A stretch of 53,864 nucleotides of DNA from an uncultured bacterium. GTDB lineage: Bacteria > Armatimonadota > Hebobacteria > CAIYQO01. Position 1 is the first letter of the stretch. Each line of letters opens with the position of its first letter. Below the pieces are notes generated by a model. The model was given only the letters and a program-made list of their open reading frames with translations. It searched no databases and was not told the DNA's origin. Both the position numbers and the translations under genes were made by a program. Below are positions 23,290 through 31,586 of the stretch, piece by piece. Location of the stretch: contig CAIYQO010000084.1 in NCBI GenBank assembly GCA_903928345.1, forward strand, positions 1 through 53,864. Reading direction: 5' to 3'.

Positions 23290-25611
23290 GTGGAACTGCT
23301 GCAAACGGTTATGACGCAGTTGCCCACCCCGGACGCCGCTCCGGGGTGGCAGTTGCGCGCGTTGCAGCAGGCGGCGGCGGAGACGCTGCTCGCCGGGCGC
23401 CGCGCCGTGTTGCGCGCTCCCGCAGGCGCGGGCAAAACCTTCGCCGGCTGGTTCCCCTGGCTCGCCGGACGCGTGCAACCCTACGACTTCCCCCCGCAAC
23501 TGCTCCACGTGCTCCCCGGCGGTACGCTGCTCGGTAGCCTGCCCGCGCAACTGCGCACACTGGTCGGCGGGATACCCGGCGCGCGGGTGGAGGTGCAGAC
23601 GGAAGGCGACCCCTTCGATCCCTTCCTGCTCGCCGACGCCCTCTTCACCTCCGTCGACCAGCTCCTCAGCGTCGCGCTACACCGCCCGCTGGGGCTCTTT
23701 GCCGGGTTGTCCAACCTGAACGCCGGCGCGCTCTTCGGGGCGTACTTGATCTTCGACGAATTTCCTGCTCTCGCCTCGCGTGACGCGCTGGTCATCTGGC
23801 TCGGGCTGCTCCGCCGGTACTACCCCACCGTGCCGTGCCTCTTCACCACCGCCGGGCTGCCCGCTCCGCTGGCGCGGCGGGTCACGGAACTGCTCGGTGC
23901 CGACTACCTGGACTTCAGCGACGCGCGGGTGGGGGGGCGGCGCGCGTGGTCGCGGCTGCCGGGCTTGAGCGCCGATGCCCTGCTGCGGCTGCACCGCGAG
24001 CGCACCGTGGTGGTGTGCAACACGGTGCGCGGTGCGCAGACGCTCTACCGCGCGCTGGCGGCGCAATGCGGCGGGGAGCGCGCCCCGGAAGTGCTGCTAT
24101 TGCACCAATATCAATTGTATCGCGAGCGGAAGGAGCTGTGCGCGCACGTCGCCGGCCTCTTCGCGCCCGACAGCGACGCCAACGTACTGCTCGTCACCAC
24201 TTCGGGGGTGGAGAGCGGCATCGACCTGTCCGCCGACACGCTGGTTAGCGATCCCGCGCCCCCCGACGCGCTGTTGCGCCGCGCCGGCCGCTGCGCGCGC
24301 CACGCCGGGTCTTGGGGGCAAATGATCGTGGCGCCGGTGACGGAGTTCGCTCTCGGCGACACGCCGTACCCCTGCCCGCCGTGGGAGGGGTTGGTGGACG
24401 CGCTGGCCGACGGCGCCGGGAAGACGAGTGCCGACGAGTTGGCGGTGCTGGACGCGCTGTGGGCGGCCGCCCCGCCGGAACAGTTGCCGGACGCCGTGCG
24501 CGACCTGCCGACCGCCGCGGAGGTGGACGCGGCGCCCGGGCACGTGCTCACCGGCGCGGACGCCTACCCCGCGCAACTCTTCCCGCGCGTCGGCGTGGCG
24601 CTGCACCGCACGCCGGAGACGGTGGCCGATCCCTTCGAGCTGGAGCGTTTTTCCCTCTCCGTCTCCTCGCTGGAGCGCGGCTGGCGGCAGTGGCGCGCCA
24701 GCGGCTGCCCGGGGGAGTGGTTCGCGCTCATCCCGCACTGGCAGCAGGCCGAGGGTGAGCACGCCATCACATGGTCGCTGGTGGAGCGCCCGGAGGACTT
24801 TCGCGCCGTCGCCCGGCTGGTGGTGCTCAACGCGGAGGCGGTGAGTTACCACCCGGTGGTCGGGCTGGAGCTGGCGCCGGGCGAGCCGTATCAAAGCCTG
24901 CGCCAGGCGGCGCAACACACGGCCTGGAGTCCCTTCGACCAGCACGCGGAGACCTTTGCCGAACACGCGGGCAGCGTGGCCGCCGCCTTCGAGGAGATGC
25001 TGCCCTGGTACCGCTATGTGCTGCGCCACCTGGGCATGCACTGGCGCATCCCATATATGGAACTCGAGTTGTGGCTGCGCACGGGGATCCTGTGGCACGA
25101 CGCGGGCAAGCTGAGCGCGGCGTGGCAGCGGGCGGCGGCACGCTGGCAGATCGAGAGCGTGCGCCGGCCCCACGACGCGCTGCTGGCGCGCATCGACTTC
25201 GAGCACGGCCGCGACGGCACGTATCCCTGTCCGGAACACGCGCACACCACGGCGCGCGTGCTGGCACGGGCGCTGGGGGTGCTGCTCGGGACGCGCGAGG
25301 CCTTCTACCGCGGTACGCTGATGGCCTTGAGCCACCACCACGGGGTGACCGCCGCGTCGCGCACGGAGATGGCGCCGCACCCGCTGGCGTGGAGCACGCT
25401 GCTCGCCTTGCTGACGCCGCTCACCGATGAGCGCCTGCTGCGCCGCGTGGATCGGGTGGGGTGGCAGCCGACGATGCGCGGGCTGTCGGAGATTCCGCCG
25501 CACCCGCCCGTCGATCCCGACGCGTGGATGGCCTACAGCGTGCTGGTGCGCGCCATCCGCCTCGCCGACCGCGAACTCGCGCTCTCGCATTCGACGCTCT
25601 TTGTGAACTGA
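23290..25611 (+). CDS. cas3: Orphan Cas3-like helicase with C-terminal HD nuclease
   Basis: 773 aa from the GTG at 23290 (AAAGG about 8 nt upstream). Superfamily 2 helicase motifs: Walker A G-A-G-K-T (46-50), Walker B D-E-F-P (156-159), T-T-A-G (186-189), motif V T-S-G-V-E-S-G-I-D-L (304-313) and motif VI L-R-R-A-G-R-C-A-R (329-337). The last pair is typical of Cas3. An HD domain follows: E-H-A-G-S-V (about 558), W-H-D-A-G-K (602-607), S-H-H-H-G (681-685) and a late A-D-R-E (759-762). Helicase before HD is the reverse of most Cas3 and occurs in subtype I-G (formerly I-U). Cas3 unwinds and degrades DNA marked by Cascade. No other cas gene or array lies in this window, so its job here is open. 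Confidence 0.82.
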   Translation: MELLQTVMTQLPTPDAAPGWQLRALQQAAAETLLAGRRAVLRAPAGAGKTFAGWFPWLAGRVQPYDFPPQLLHVLPGGTLLGSLPAQLRTLVGGIPGARVEVQTEGDPFDPFLLADALFTSVDQLLSVALHRPLGLFAGLSNLNAGALFGAYLIFDEFPALASRDALVIWLGLLRRYYPTVPCLFTTAGLPAPLARRVTELLGADYLDFSDARVGGRRAWSRLPGLSADALLRLHRERTVVVCNTVRGAQTLYRALAAQCGGERAPEVLLLHQYQLYRERKELCAHVAGLFAPDSDANVLLVTTSGVESGIDLSADTLVSDPAPPDALLRRAGRCARHAGSWGQMIVAPVTEFALGDTPYPCPPWEGLVDALADGAGKTSADELAVLDALWAAAPPEQLPDAVRDLPTAAEVDAAPGHVLTGADAYPAQLFPRVGVALHRTPETVADPFELERFSLSVSSLERGWRQWRASGCPGEWFALIPHWQQAEGEHAITWSLVERPEDFRAVARLVVLNAEAVSYHPVVGLELAPGEPYQSLRQAAQHTAWSPFDQHAETFAEHAGSVAAAFEEMLPWYRYVLRHLGMHWRIPYMELELWLRTGILWHDAGKLSAAWQRAAARWQIESVRRPHDALLARIDFEHGRDGTYPCPEHAHTTARVLARALGVLLGTREAFYRGTLMALSHHHGVTAASRTEMAPHPLAWSTLLALLTPLTDERLLRRVDRVGWQPTMRGLSEIPPHPPVDPDAWMAYSVLVRAIRLADRELALSHSTLFVN

Positions 25612-25654
25612 TCCGCTCCCGTTGCCCGAGCCGGGTGGCGGTGTCTATGGCATC

Positions 25655-25676
25655 TGTGCTTGTTTTCACAAGCACA
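25655..25676. terminator. Hairpin after the Cas3-like gene
   Basis: TGTGCTTGT, loop TTTC, ACAAGCACA: a perfect 9-bp stem 43 bp past the stop codon. No T-run follows, so it could instead be an operator in the hydrogenase upstream region. Confidence 0.5.
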
Positions 25677-25766
25677 AGGCGCCTAAAGTGCGCAAAAGGA
25701 TATGATACGCATACTATGGCGGTGTAAATCGCGCAAAAAAAGTGCTTGGAACGTGAAAAAAGGGCG

Positions 25767-25795
25767 TTTACAGCCTGTTAAGTTCGTGCTATTAT
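25767..25795 (+). promoter_or_regulatory. Sigma-70-type promoter of the hydrogenase operon
   Basis: TTTACA (25767-25772), 17-nt spacer, TATTAT (25790-25795), each one mismatch from consensus. Predicted transcription start near 25802, leaving a leader of about 135 nt. Confidence 0.65.
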
Positions 25796-25866
25796 TCACT
25801 AAATTAGCAAGGCGACCAACTTTAGCCAGGGCCGCACGACGCTGTTTTATTGTTTTATCCGCGAAA

Positions 25867-25882
25867 TCCCGATTTGTCGGGA
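25867..25882 (+). promoter_or_regulatory. Attenuator-like hairpin in the hydrogenase leader
   Basis: TCCCGA, loop TTTG, TCGGGA, followed by GGCGTTTT. It lies in the predicted 5' leader, about 55 nt before the first start codon, and could act as a weak conditional terminator. Confidence 0.4.
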
Positions 25883-25895
25883 GGCGTTTTGGTAA

Positions 25896-25915
25896 ATCGC
25901 GAAATATAACGCGAT
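25896..25915 (+). promoter_or_regulatory. ATCGCG/CGCGAT inverted repeat near the ribosome-binding site
   Basis: ATCGCG (25896-25901), 8 AT-only nucleotides, CGCGAT (25910-25915), ending about 12 nt before the GAGGAGG site. It may affect translation initiation or bind a regulator. Confidence 0.4.
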
Positions 25916-25937
25916 AGACATTGTCCGAGGAGGAACT

Positions 25938-26438
25938 ATGGAACTCCACACGCCGACCTGCCAGTGTGGCGAAGAGACCGAGGAAGCCCGGCGCGCGCGC
26001 GTCGCGGAGATCATCGATGAATTTCACGCGCAGCCGGATAACCTGATTCAGATCCTCCACCTCGTGCAGGGGATCTACGGGTACCTTCCGCTGGACGTGC
26101 AGCAGTTCATCGCCGAGCGCATGGATCTCCCGTTGTCGGAAATCTATGGCGTCTCGACCTTCTACTCCTTCTTCTCCACCGAGCCGCGCGGGGAATACAC
26201 CATCCGCGTGTGCATGGGCACCGCCTGTTACGTGCGCGGCAGCACGAAGATCCTTAAACGCCTCTCCGAGATGCTCGACGTCGCGGTGGGCAGCACGACG
26301 AAGGACCGCAAGTTCACCCTGGAAGTCATGCGTTGCATGGGGGCGTGCGGACTGGCGCCGGCGGTGAGTGTCAACGGGGAAGTCATTCCCCAGGTGAATC
26401 CCGATAAATTGAACCGCATCCTCGAGATGTGCAGCTAG
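25938..26438 (+). CDS. NuoE/HydC-like 2Fe-2S subunit of hydrogenase
   Basis: 166 aa. The N-terminal helical bundle (about 15-75: I-L-H-L-V-Q-G-I-Y-G-Y-L-P) and a thioredoxin-like 2Fe-2S domain (about 86-165) are typical of NuoE. The cluster ligands are C92 and C97 (C-M-G-T-A-C) and C133 and C137 (C-M-G-A-C). It passes electrons within the hydrogenase complex between the flavin subunit and HydA. An additional C-Q-C-G near the N-terminus (8-11) is unusual. GAGGAGG precedes the ATG. First gene of a three-gene operon with gaps of only 15 bp. Confidence 0.93.
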   Translation: MELHTPTCQCGEETEEARRARVAEIIDEFHAQPDNLIQILHLVQGIYGYLPLDVQQFIAERMDLPLSEIYGVSTFYSFFSTEPRGEYTIRVCMGTACYVRGSTKILKRLSEMLDVAVGSTTKDRKFTLEVMRCMGACGLAPAVSVNGEVIPQVNPDKLNRILEMCS

Positions 26439-26453
26439 AAAGGAGCCGCCACC

Positions 26454-29400
26454 ATGGTGATGTCGCATGTGGTGACGTCAAAGGACGGGCTGGAGCAGAT
26501 CGCGGCCCGGTTCAACGCCCGCCAGAAGGAAGCCAAATACCATTTACTCGTTTGTGCCGGCGCCGGGTGTGTGTCCTCGGGCTGCCATGCGGTGAAGAAC
26601 GCCCTGCTCGCCGCACTGGAGGAGCACGGGCTGGCCGATCAGGTGACGGTGTGCGAGACCGGGTGCATCGGCACCTGCGATCTCGGCCCCTCGCTGGTGG
26701 TACAGCCGGACGGCGTCTTTTACACCAAGCTCAAAGCTGCCGATATGGGTCGCATCGTCACCCAACATCTGCTGGGTGGTTCCATTATCGAGAAGCTCTG
26801 CTACTTCGATAAGGAAAAGGACGAGCGCGTCAAGCATCTCGTCGATATCGAATTTTTCAAGCGCCAGACGCGCCTGGTGACGGGGCGGTGCGGCTACATG
26901 CCCTTCGACTCCATCGAGGGGTACATCGCCTCCGAGGGCTACTTCGCCCTCGCCAAGGCGCTGAGCGAGATGAGCCGCGAGGACGTCATCGACGAGATGA
27001 AACGCTCCGGCCTGCGCGGGCGCGGCGGCGGCGGCTTCCCCACCGGCGTGAAGTGGGAAGCGGGTTACAAGGCCGCCGGTGAGCAGAAGTACGTGGTATG
27101 CAACGCCGACGAAGGCGACCCGGGCGCGTTCATGGACCGCTCGCTGCTGGAAGGCGACCCACACGCTATTATCGAGGGCTTGCTCATCGCCGGGTACGCC
27201 ATCGGCGCTGACCGGGCATTCGTCTACGTCCGCGCGGAGTACCCGCTCGCCGTCGAACGCCTGCAGAAGGCCATCGGCCAGGCGCGCGAATACGGCTTCC
27301 TCGGCGACCAGGTGATGGGCACCGACTTCCGCTTCGACATCGAAATTCGCATCGGCGCCGGCGCCTTCGTCTGCGGTGAAGAGACCGCGCTGATGGCCTC
27401 CATCGAGGGCAAGCGCGGCGAGCCGCGCCAGAAGCCCCCGTTTCCCTTCGAAGCGGGTGTCTACGGCAAGCCGACGATCATCAACAACGTCGAGACGTAC
27501 GCCAACGTGCCGCTGATTATCCTCAAGTCCGCCGAGTGGTACGCCGGCTTCGGCACCCCGGGCAGCAAGGGTACCAAGGTCTTCGCGCTGGCGGGCGACG
27601 TGCAGAATACGGGCATCGTCGAAGTGCCGATGGGCATGCCCTTCGGCGAGATCATCTACGACATCGGCGGCGGGCCCCAGAAGGGCAAGCGCTTCAAGGC
27701 GGCGCAGACGGGCGGCCCGTCCGGCGGCTGCCTCACCCGCGAGCACCTCAACGCCCCGGTGGACTTCGACTCGCTGCGCTCGCTGGGCACCATCATGGGC
27801 TCCGGCGGCCTCATCGCCATGGACGAAGACACCTGCATGGTGGACGTGGCGCGCTTCTTCATGGAGTTCGTGCAGGACGAATCCTGCGGCAAGTGCGTGC
27901 CCTGCCGCATCGGCACCCGCCGTATGCTGGAGATCCTGGAGCGCATCACCAAAGGCCAGGGGCGCGAGAGCGACATCGAGGTGCTGCAGGAGCTGGCGAT
28001 CACCTGCCGGGAAACCGCCACCTGCGGCCTCGGACAGACCGCCGGCAACCCGGTGCTGAGCACTCTGCGCTACTTCCGCGACGAGTACGAGGAGCACATC
28101 CGCCACAAGCACTGCCGCGCCGGCGTGTGCACCGAGTTGATGGTCTCCCCGTGCCAGAACGCCTGCCCCGCCGGGGTGAACGTGCCCGGCTACGTGGCCC
28201 TTATCGCCGCCGGCCGCCCGCGCGACGCCTACAATCTGGTGCGCAAGGAGAATCCCTTCCCGGCGATCTGCGGGCGCATCTGCACCCACCCGTGCGAGAG
28301 CAAGTGCCGCCGCGCCCAGCTCGACGACCCGGTGGCCATCTGCGACCTGAAGCGCTACGCCGCCGACTACGTCTTCGAGAACGAAGAGCCGTACATGGAT
28401 CTGGTCTTCCCGAAGAAGCCGGAGTCCGTGGGCATCATCGGCGCCGGGCCCGCCGGGTTGACCTGTTCCTACTATCTCGCCCGCCTCGGTTACGATGTCA
28501 CCGTCTACGAGACGCAGCCCATCGCCGGCGGCATCCTCGCCTACGGCATCCCGGAGTACCGCTTGCCCAAGAAGATCCTGGCGAAGGAAATCCGCATGAT
28601 CGAGCAGGCCGGCGTGACGATTCAGACCGGCGTGGAGGTGGGCAAGGATGTCACCTTCAAAAAGCTGCGCGCGAAGCACAACGCCATCTTCATCGCTACC
28701 GGCACGCAGTTCCCGAATACCATCGACGTGCCCGGCGAGGAGCTGGAAGGCGTCTACCACGGCCTCGACTTCCTGCGCGACGTGAGCCTCGGCAAACCGG
28801 TGCAGGTGGGGAAGAACGTGGTGGTGATCGGCGGCGGCAGTACCGCCTTCGACGCCGCGCGCACCGCCCTGCGCCTCGGCGCGGACAAGGTGACGGTGCT
28901 CTACCGCCGCCTCATCGAAGACATGCCCGCCGACGAGCGCGAGATTCAGGAAGCGCTGGACGAGGGCATCGAGATCCGCCAGCTCATGGCCCCGGTGGCC
29001 TTCGTCGGCAAGAAGACGGTCAGCGGCGTGCGCTGCGTGCGTATGGAATTGCGCGGCTTCGACGACTCGGGCCGGCGCAAGCCGCGCCCGGTGGAGGGGC
29101 TGGAGTTCGTGATCAGCGCCGACATGGTGATCCCGGCCGTCAGCCAGCACTCCGACCTGCCCTTCATCAGCAAGGATGAGGTGGAAGTGACGAAGTGGGG
29201 CACGCTGCGCGTCGATGCGGACTCGATGATGACGAACATGCGCGGCGTCTTCGCCGGCGGCGACGTGGTGCGCGGCCCCGACGTGGCCATCACCGCCATC
29301 GCCGACGGGAAACAGGCCGCCGTCGCGATCGACAAGTTCCTCGGCGGTCCCGGCACGCTCAACACGGGCGAGCCCATCGAGATTCCCATGCCGACCGATG

Positions 29401-29549
29401 AGAAGGAAGTGGTGGAGCACGAGCGTTTCCCGCTGCGCCTACGCGACGTGGACACGCGCAAAACCTCCTTCAGCGAAGTGGTCATCGGCTTCCACAAGCT
29501 GAACGCCATTGCCGAAGCCATGCGCTGCCTGCGCTGCGACCGGCGCTAA
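26454..29549 (+). CDS. NuoF/HydB-like subunit fused to NfnB/GltD-like NAD(P)H oxidoreductase
   Basis: 1031 aa. Domains: thioredoxin-like 2Fe-2S (about 29-105; C34, C39, C71, C75); NuoF core with NADH/FMN motifs R-G-R-G-G-G-G-F-P-T-G (188-198) and N-A-D-E-G-D-P-G (217-224); N3-type 4Fe-4S ligands C478, C481, C484 and C524. Where HydB normally has a short ferredoxin tail, a GltD/NfnB-type module follows. It has Cys-rich 4Fe-4S ligation (C567 to C618), FAD loop G-A-G-P-A-G (663-668), a second dinucleotide loop G-G-G-S-T-A (793-798) with Y-R-R at 817-819, and F-A-G-G-D (933-937). The Arg pair suggests NADPH. This brings together parts seen separately in bifurcating hydrogenases and in Sporomusa-type Nfn (Stn). 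An end motif C-L-R-C-D closes the protein. Confidence 0.92.
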   Translation: MVMSHVVTSKDGLEQIAARFNARQKEAKYHLLVCAGAGCVSSGCHAVKNALLAALEEHGLADQVTVCETGCIGTCDLGPSLVVQPDGVFYTKLKAADMGRIVTQHLLGGSIIEKLCYFDKEKDERVKHLVDIEFFKRQTRLVTGRCGYMPFDSIEGYIASEGYFALAKALSEMSREDVIDEMKRSGLRGRGGGGFPTGVKWEAGYKAAGEQKYVVCNADEGDPGAFMDRSLLEGDPHAIIEGLLIAGYAIGADRAFVYVRAEYPLAVERLQKAIGQAREYGFLGDQVMGTDFRFDIEIRIGAGAFVCGEETALMASIEGKRGEPRQKPPFPFEAGVYGKPTIINNVETYANVPLIILKSAEWYAGFGTPGSKGTKVFALAGDVQNTGIVEVPMGMPFGEIIYDIGGGPQKGKRFKAAQTGGPSGGCLTREHLNAPVDFDSLRSLGTIMGSGGLIAMDEDTCMVDVARFFMEFVQDESCGKCVPCRIGTRRMLEILERITKGQGRESDIEVLQELAITCRETATCGLGQTAGNPVLSTLRYFRDEYEEHIRHKHCRAGVCTELMVSPCQNACPAGVNVPGYVALIAAGRPRDAYNLVRKENPFPAICGRICTHPCESKCRRAQLDDPVAICDLKRYAADYVFENEEPYMDLVFPKKPESVGIIGAGPAGLTCSYYLARLGYDVTVYETQPIAGGILAYGIPEYRLPKKILAKEIRMIEQAGVTIQTGVEVGKDVTFKKLRAKHNAIFIATGTQFPNTIDVPGEELEGVYHGLDFLRDVSLGKPVQVGKNVVVIGGGSTAFDAARTALRLGADKVTVLYRRLIEDMPADEREIQEALDEGIEIRQLMAPVAFVGKKTVSGVRCVRMELRGFDDSGRRKPRPVEGLEFVISADMVIPAVSQHSDLPFISKDEVEVTKWGTLRVDADSMMTNMRGVFAGGDVVRGPDVAITAIADGKQAAVAIDKFLGGPGTLNTGEPIEIPMPTDEKEVVEHERFPLRLRDVDTRKTSFSEVVIGFHKLNAIAEAMRCLRCDRR

Positions 29550-29564
29550 GATAAGGAGTGACCG

Positions 29565-31394
29565 ATGTCGACGTCAACCGTCAATTTGACTATCAACGGC
29601 AAATCCGTCACGTGCGAGGCCGGCATGTCCGTCCTCGAAGCGGCGAAGCACCATAACATCCATATCCCGAACTTCTGCTACCTCGAAGACGTGCACCAGA
29701 TCGGCGCCTGCCGCATCTGCGTGGTGGAGATCGAGGGGGCGCGCACGCTACAGGCGTCCTGCCTGGTGCCCGTGCGCGAGGGGATGGTGGTGCGCACCAA
29801 CACCGAGCCCGTGCGCAAGGCACGCAAGATGCTCTTCGAGCTGATGCTCTCCGACCATCCGCGCGACTGCCTGAGCTGCACGCGCAACCAGAACTGCGAG
29901 TTCCAGAAGCTGGGGGAAATTATTCAGATCACCGAGTTTCGCTTCGAGGGGGAGAAGTCCCACTCCCGTGTGGACGACTCCAGCCCGTCGGTGGTGCGCG
30001 ACACGGGCAAGTGCATCCTCTGCCGCCGTTGCGTGACGATCTGCAACGACGTGCAGGGCGTGGGCGTGCTCAACGTGCAGAAGCGCGGCTTCAAAACCGT
30101 CATCGGCCCCGCCGACGAACTGCCGCTGGACACGGTGAACTGCGCCATGTGCGGCCAGTGCACCACCGTTTGCCCCGTCGGCGCGCTGATGGAGAAGGAT
30201 GCCACCGAGCCGGTGTGGCAGGCGTTGCACGACCCGAAGAAGCGCGTCATCGTGCAGACGGCGCCCGCCATTCGCGCCGCGCTGGGCGAGGAGTTCGGGC
30301 TGAAACCCGGCTCGCTGGTCACCGGGAAAATGGCCAGCGCGCTGCGCGAGATGGGCTTCAACGACGTCTTCGACACCAACTTCACCGCCGACCTGACGAT
30401 CATCGAAGAGGGGAACGAATTTCTGCAGCGTGCCACCGCCGCCCTCACCGGCGGTTCCGCGGTGCTGCCGATGATTACCTCCTGCTCCCCCGGCTGGATC
30501 AAGTACGTGGAGCACGAGTTCCCGCGGATGCTCGGTCACCTGTCCTCGTGCAAGTCGCCGCACATGATGCTCGGTGCGCTGGCGAAGACCTTCTACGCCG
30601 AGAAGGTGGGGGCGAACCCGGAGGACATCTTCGTGGTCTCCGTGATGCCTTGCACGGCGAAGAAGTATGAGATCACGCGCCCGGAAATGTTCCTGAACGG
30701 CCGCCAGACGGTGGACGCAGTGCTCACCACCCGCGAGCTGGCGCGCATGATTAAGGACGCCGGCATCGGCTTCCTGGAGCTGGAAGACAGCGAGTTCGAC
30801 AACCCGCTCGGGTACTCCACCGGCGCGGCGGACATCTTCGCCTCCTCTGGCGGCGTGATGGAAGCGGCGCTGCGCACGGTGTATGAAGTCGTCACCGGGC
30901 GTGACGCCATGCAACTCGACCTGACCCCGGTGCGCGGGCTCTTCCAGGTGAAGGAAGCGGCGCTGACCATCGAGGACGCCAAGCCGGAATTCAGCTTCCT
31001 CAACGGCGTCACCGTGCGCGTGGCCGTCACCAGCGGGTTGTCAGGGGCGAAGAAGCTGCTCAAGCAGATCGAGGCGGGCACCAGCCCGTATCACTTCATC
31101 GAGGTGATGGGCTGCCCGGGCGGCTGCATCAGCGGCGGCGGGCAACCCCGTCCGACGAACCGCGCGGTGCGCGAGGCGCGCATGGCGGCGATCTACGCGG
31201 AGGATGCCGGCAAGCCGAAGCGCAAGTCGCACGAGAACCCGTTCATCACCCAGCTCTACGCGGAATTCCTCGGGGAGCCGCTGGGGCACAAGTCGCACGA
31301 GCTGCTGCACACGCACTACGTGAAGCGCGGACGCTTCAACCAGTTCGTCGATGAACCGCAGGACGAAGCGGAACACGAACACGCCAAAGCGTGA
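29565..31394 (+). CDS. hydA: [FeFe] hydrogenase catalytic subunit HydA
   Basis: 609 aa. Fe-S domains in order: plant-type 2Fe-2S (C38, C49, C52, C66), His-Cys 4Fe-4S (H98, C102, C105, C111), then two 4Fe-4S clusters (C150-C160 and C193-C203). H-cluster motifs: L1 T-S-C-S-P-G-W (305-311), L2 M-P-C-T-A-K-K-Y-E (361-369) and L3 E-V-M-G-C-P-G-G-C-I-S-G-G-G-Q-P (513-528). The domain layout is that of the trimeric, NAD-linked M3 group. It makes or uses H2. L1 has Ser where the textbook motif has a second Cys. The maturases HydE, HydF and HydG are not in this window and must be elsewhere. Last gene of the operon, followed by a strong terminator. Confidence 0.95.
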   Translation: MSTSTVNLTINGKSVTCEAGMSVLEAAKHHNIHIPNFCYLEDVHQIGACRICVVEIEGARTLQASCLVPVREGMVVRTNTEPVRKARKMLFELMLSDHPRDCLSCTRNQNCEFQKLGEIIQITEFRFEGEKSHSRVDDSSPSVVRDTGKCILCRRCVTICNDVQGVGVLNVQKRGFKTVIGPADELPLDTVNCAMCGQCTTVCPVGALMEKDATEPVWQALHDPKKRVIVQTAPAIRAALGEEFGLKPGSLVTGKMASALREMGFNDVFDTNFTADLTIIEEGNEFLQRATAALTGGSAVLPMITSCSPGWIKYVEHEFPRMLGHLSSCKSPHMMLGALAKTFYAEKVGANPEDIFVVSVMPCTAKKYEITRPEMFLNGRQTVDAVLTTRELARMIKDAGIGFLELEDSEFDNPLGYSTGAADIFASSGGVMEAALRTVYEVVTGRDAMQLDLTPVRGLFQVKEAALTIEDAKPEFSFLNGVTVRVAVTSGLSGAKKLLKQIEAGTSPYHFIEVMGCPGGCISGGGQPRPTNRAVREARMAAIYAEDAGKPKRKSHENPFITQLYAEFLGEPLGHKSHELLHTHYVKRGRFNQFVDEPQDEAEHEHAKA

Positions 31395-31412
31395 AGTACG
31401 TGCTCGACACGC

Positions 31413-31446
31413 GCGCGAAGAGCCCGGGCAACCGGGCTCTTCGCGC
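31413..31446 (+). terminator. Strong terminator of the hydrogenase operon
   Basis: A 15-bp perfect stem (31413-31427 with 31432-31446), GCAA tetraloop, followed by CTTT. It starts 18 bp after the hydA stop codon. Confidence 0.85.
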
Positions 31447-31586
31447 CTTTCCCCGTCACGGCAGGAATGTGCGGCGTCGGCGGTGAAATACGTGACGAGA
31501 ACGTGAGCTTTACTCGCTCAGTTGGAGCAGGTCGCTGCCGATAATATGGAACAGATAGACACGAAAGGTCGGTACGGGAGTGCGTG

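Larger units (their letters stand above)
25612..25937. other. 326-bp upstream region of the hydrogenase operon
   Basis: AT-rich compared with its neighbours. It contains a 9-bp-arm hairpin (25655-25676), a near-consensus promoter (25767-25795) and two hairpins in the mRNA leader (25867-25882 and 25896-25915). A 71-codon open frame at 25702-25917 is Lys/Arg-rich, lacks a ribosome-binding site and is not accepted as a gene. Confidence 0.65.

Noticed and set aside
25702-25917. 71-codon open frame upstream of the hydrogenase genes
   Set aside because: Lys/Arg-rich, no ribosome-binding site, and it spans the predicted promoter and leader hairpins.
23040-25937. CRISPR array beside the Cas3-like gene
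   Set aside because: No regularly spaced direct repeats on either side; only single inverted repeats and AT-rich spacer.
26544-29420. 958-codon open frame antisense to the NuoF fusion gene
   Set aside because: His/Ala/Gly-rich shadow caused by high G+C; the sense strand carries unmistakable motifs.
31513-31530. tRNA D-arm-like sequence (GCTCAGTTGGAGCAG)
   Set aside because: No T-arm or acceptor stem follows within tRNA length; it is part of the PilZ upstream region.
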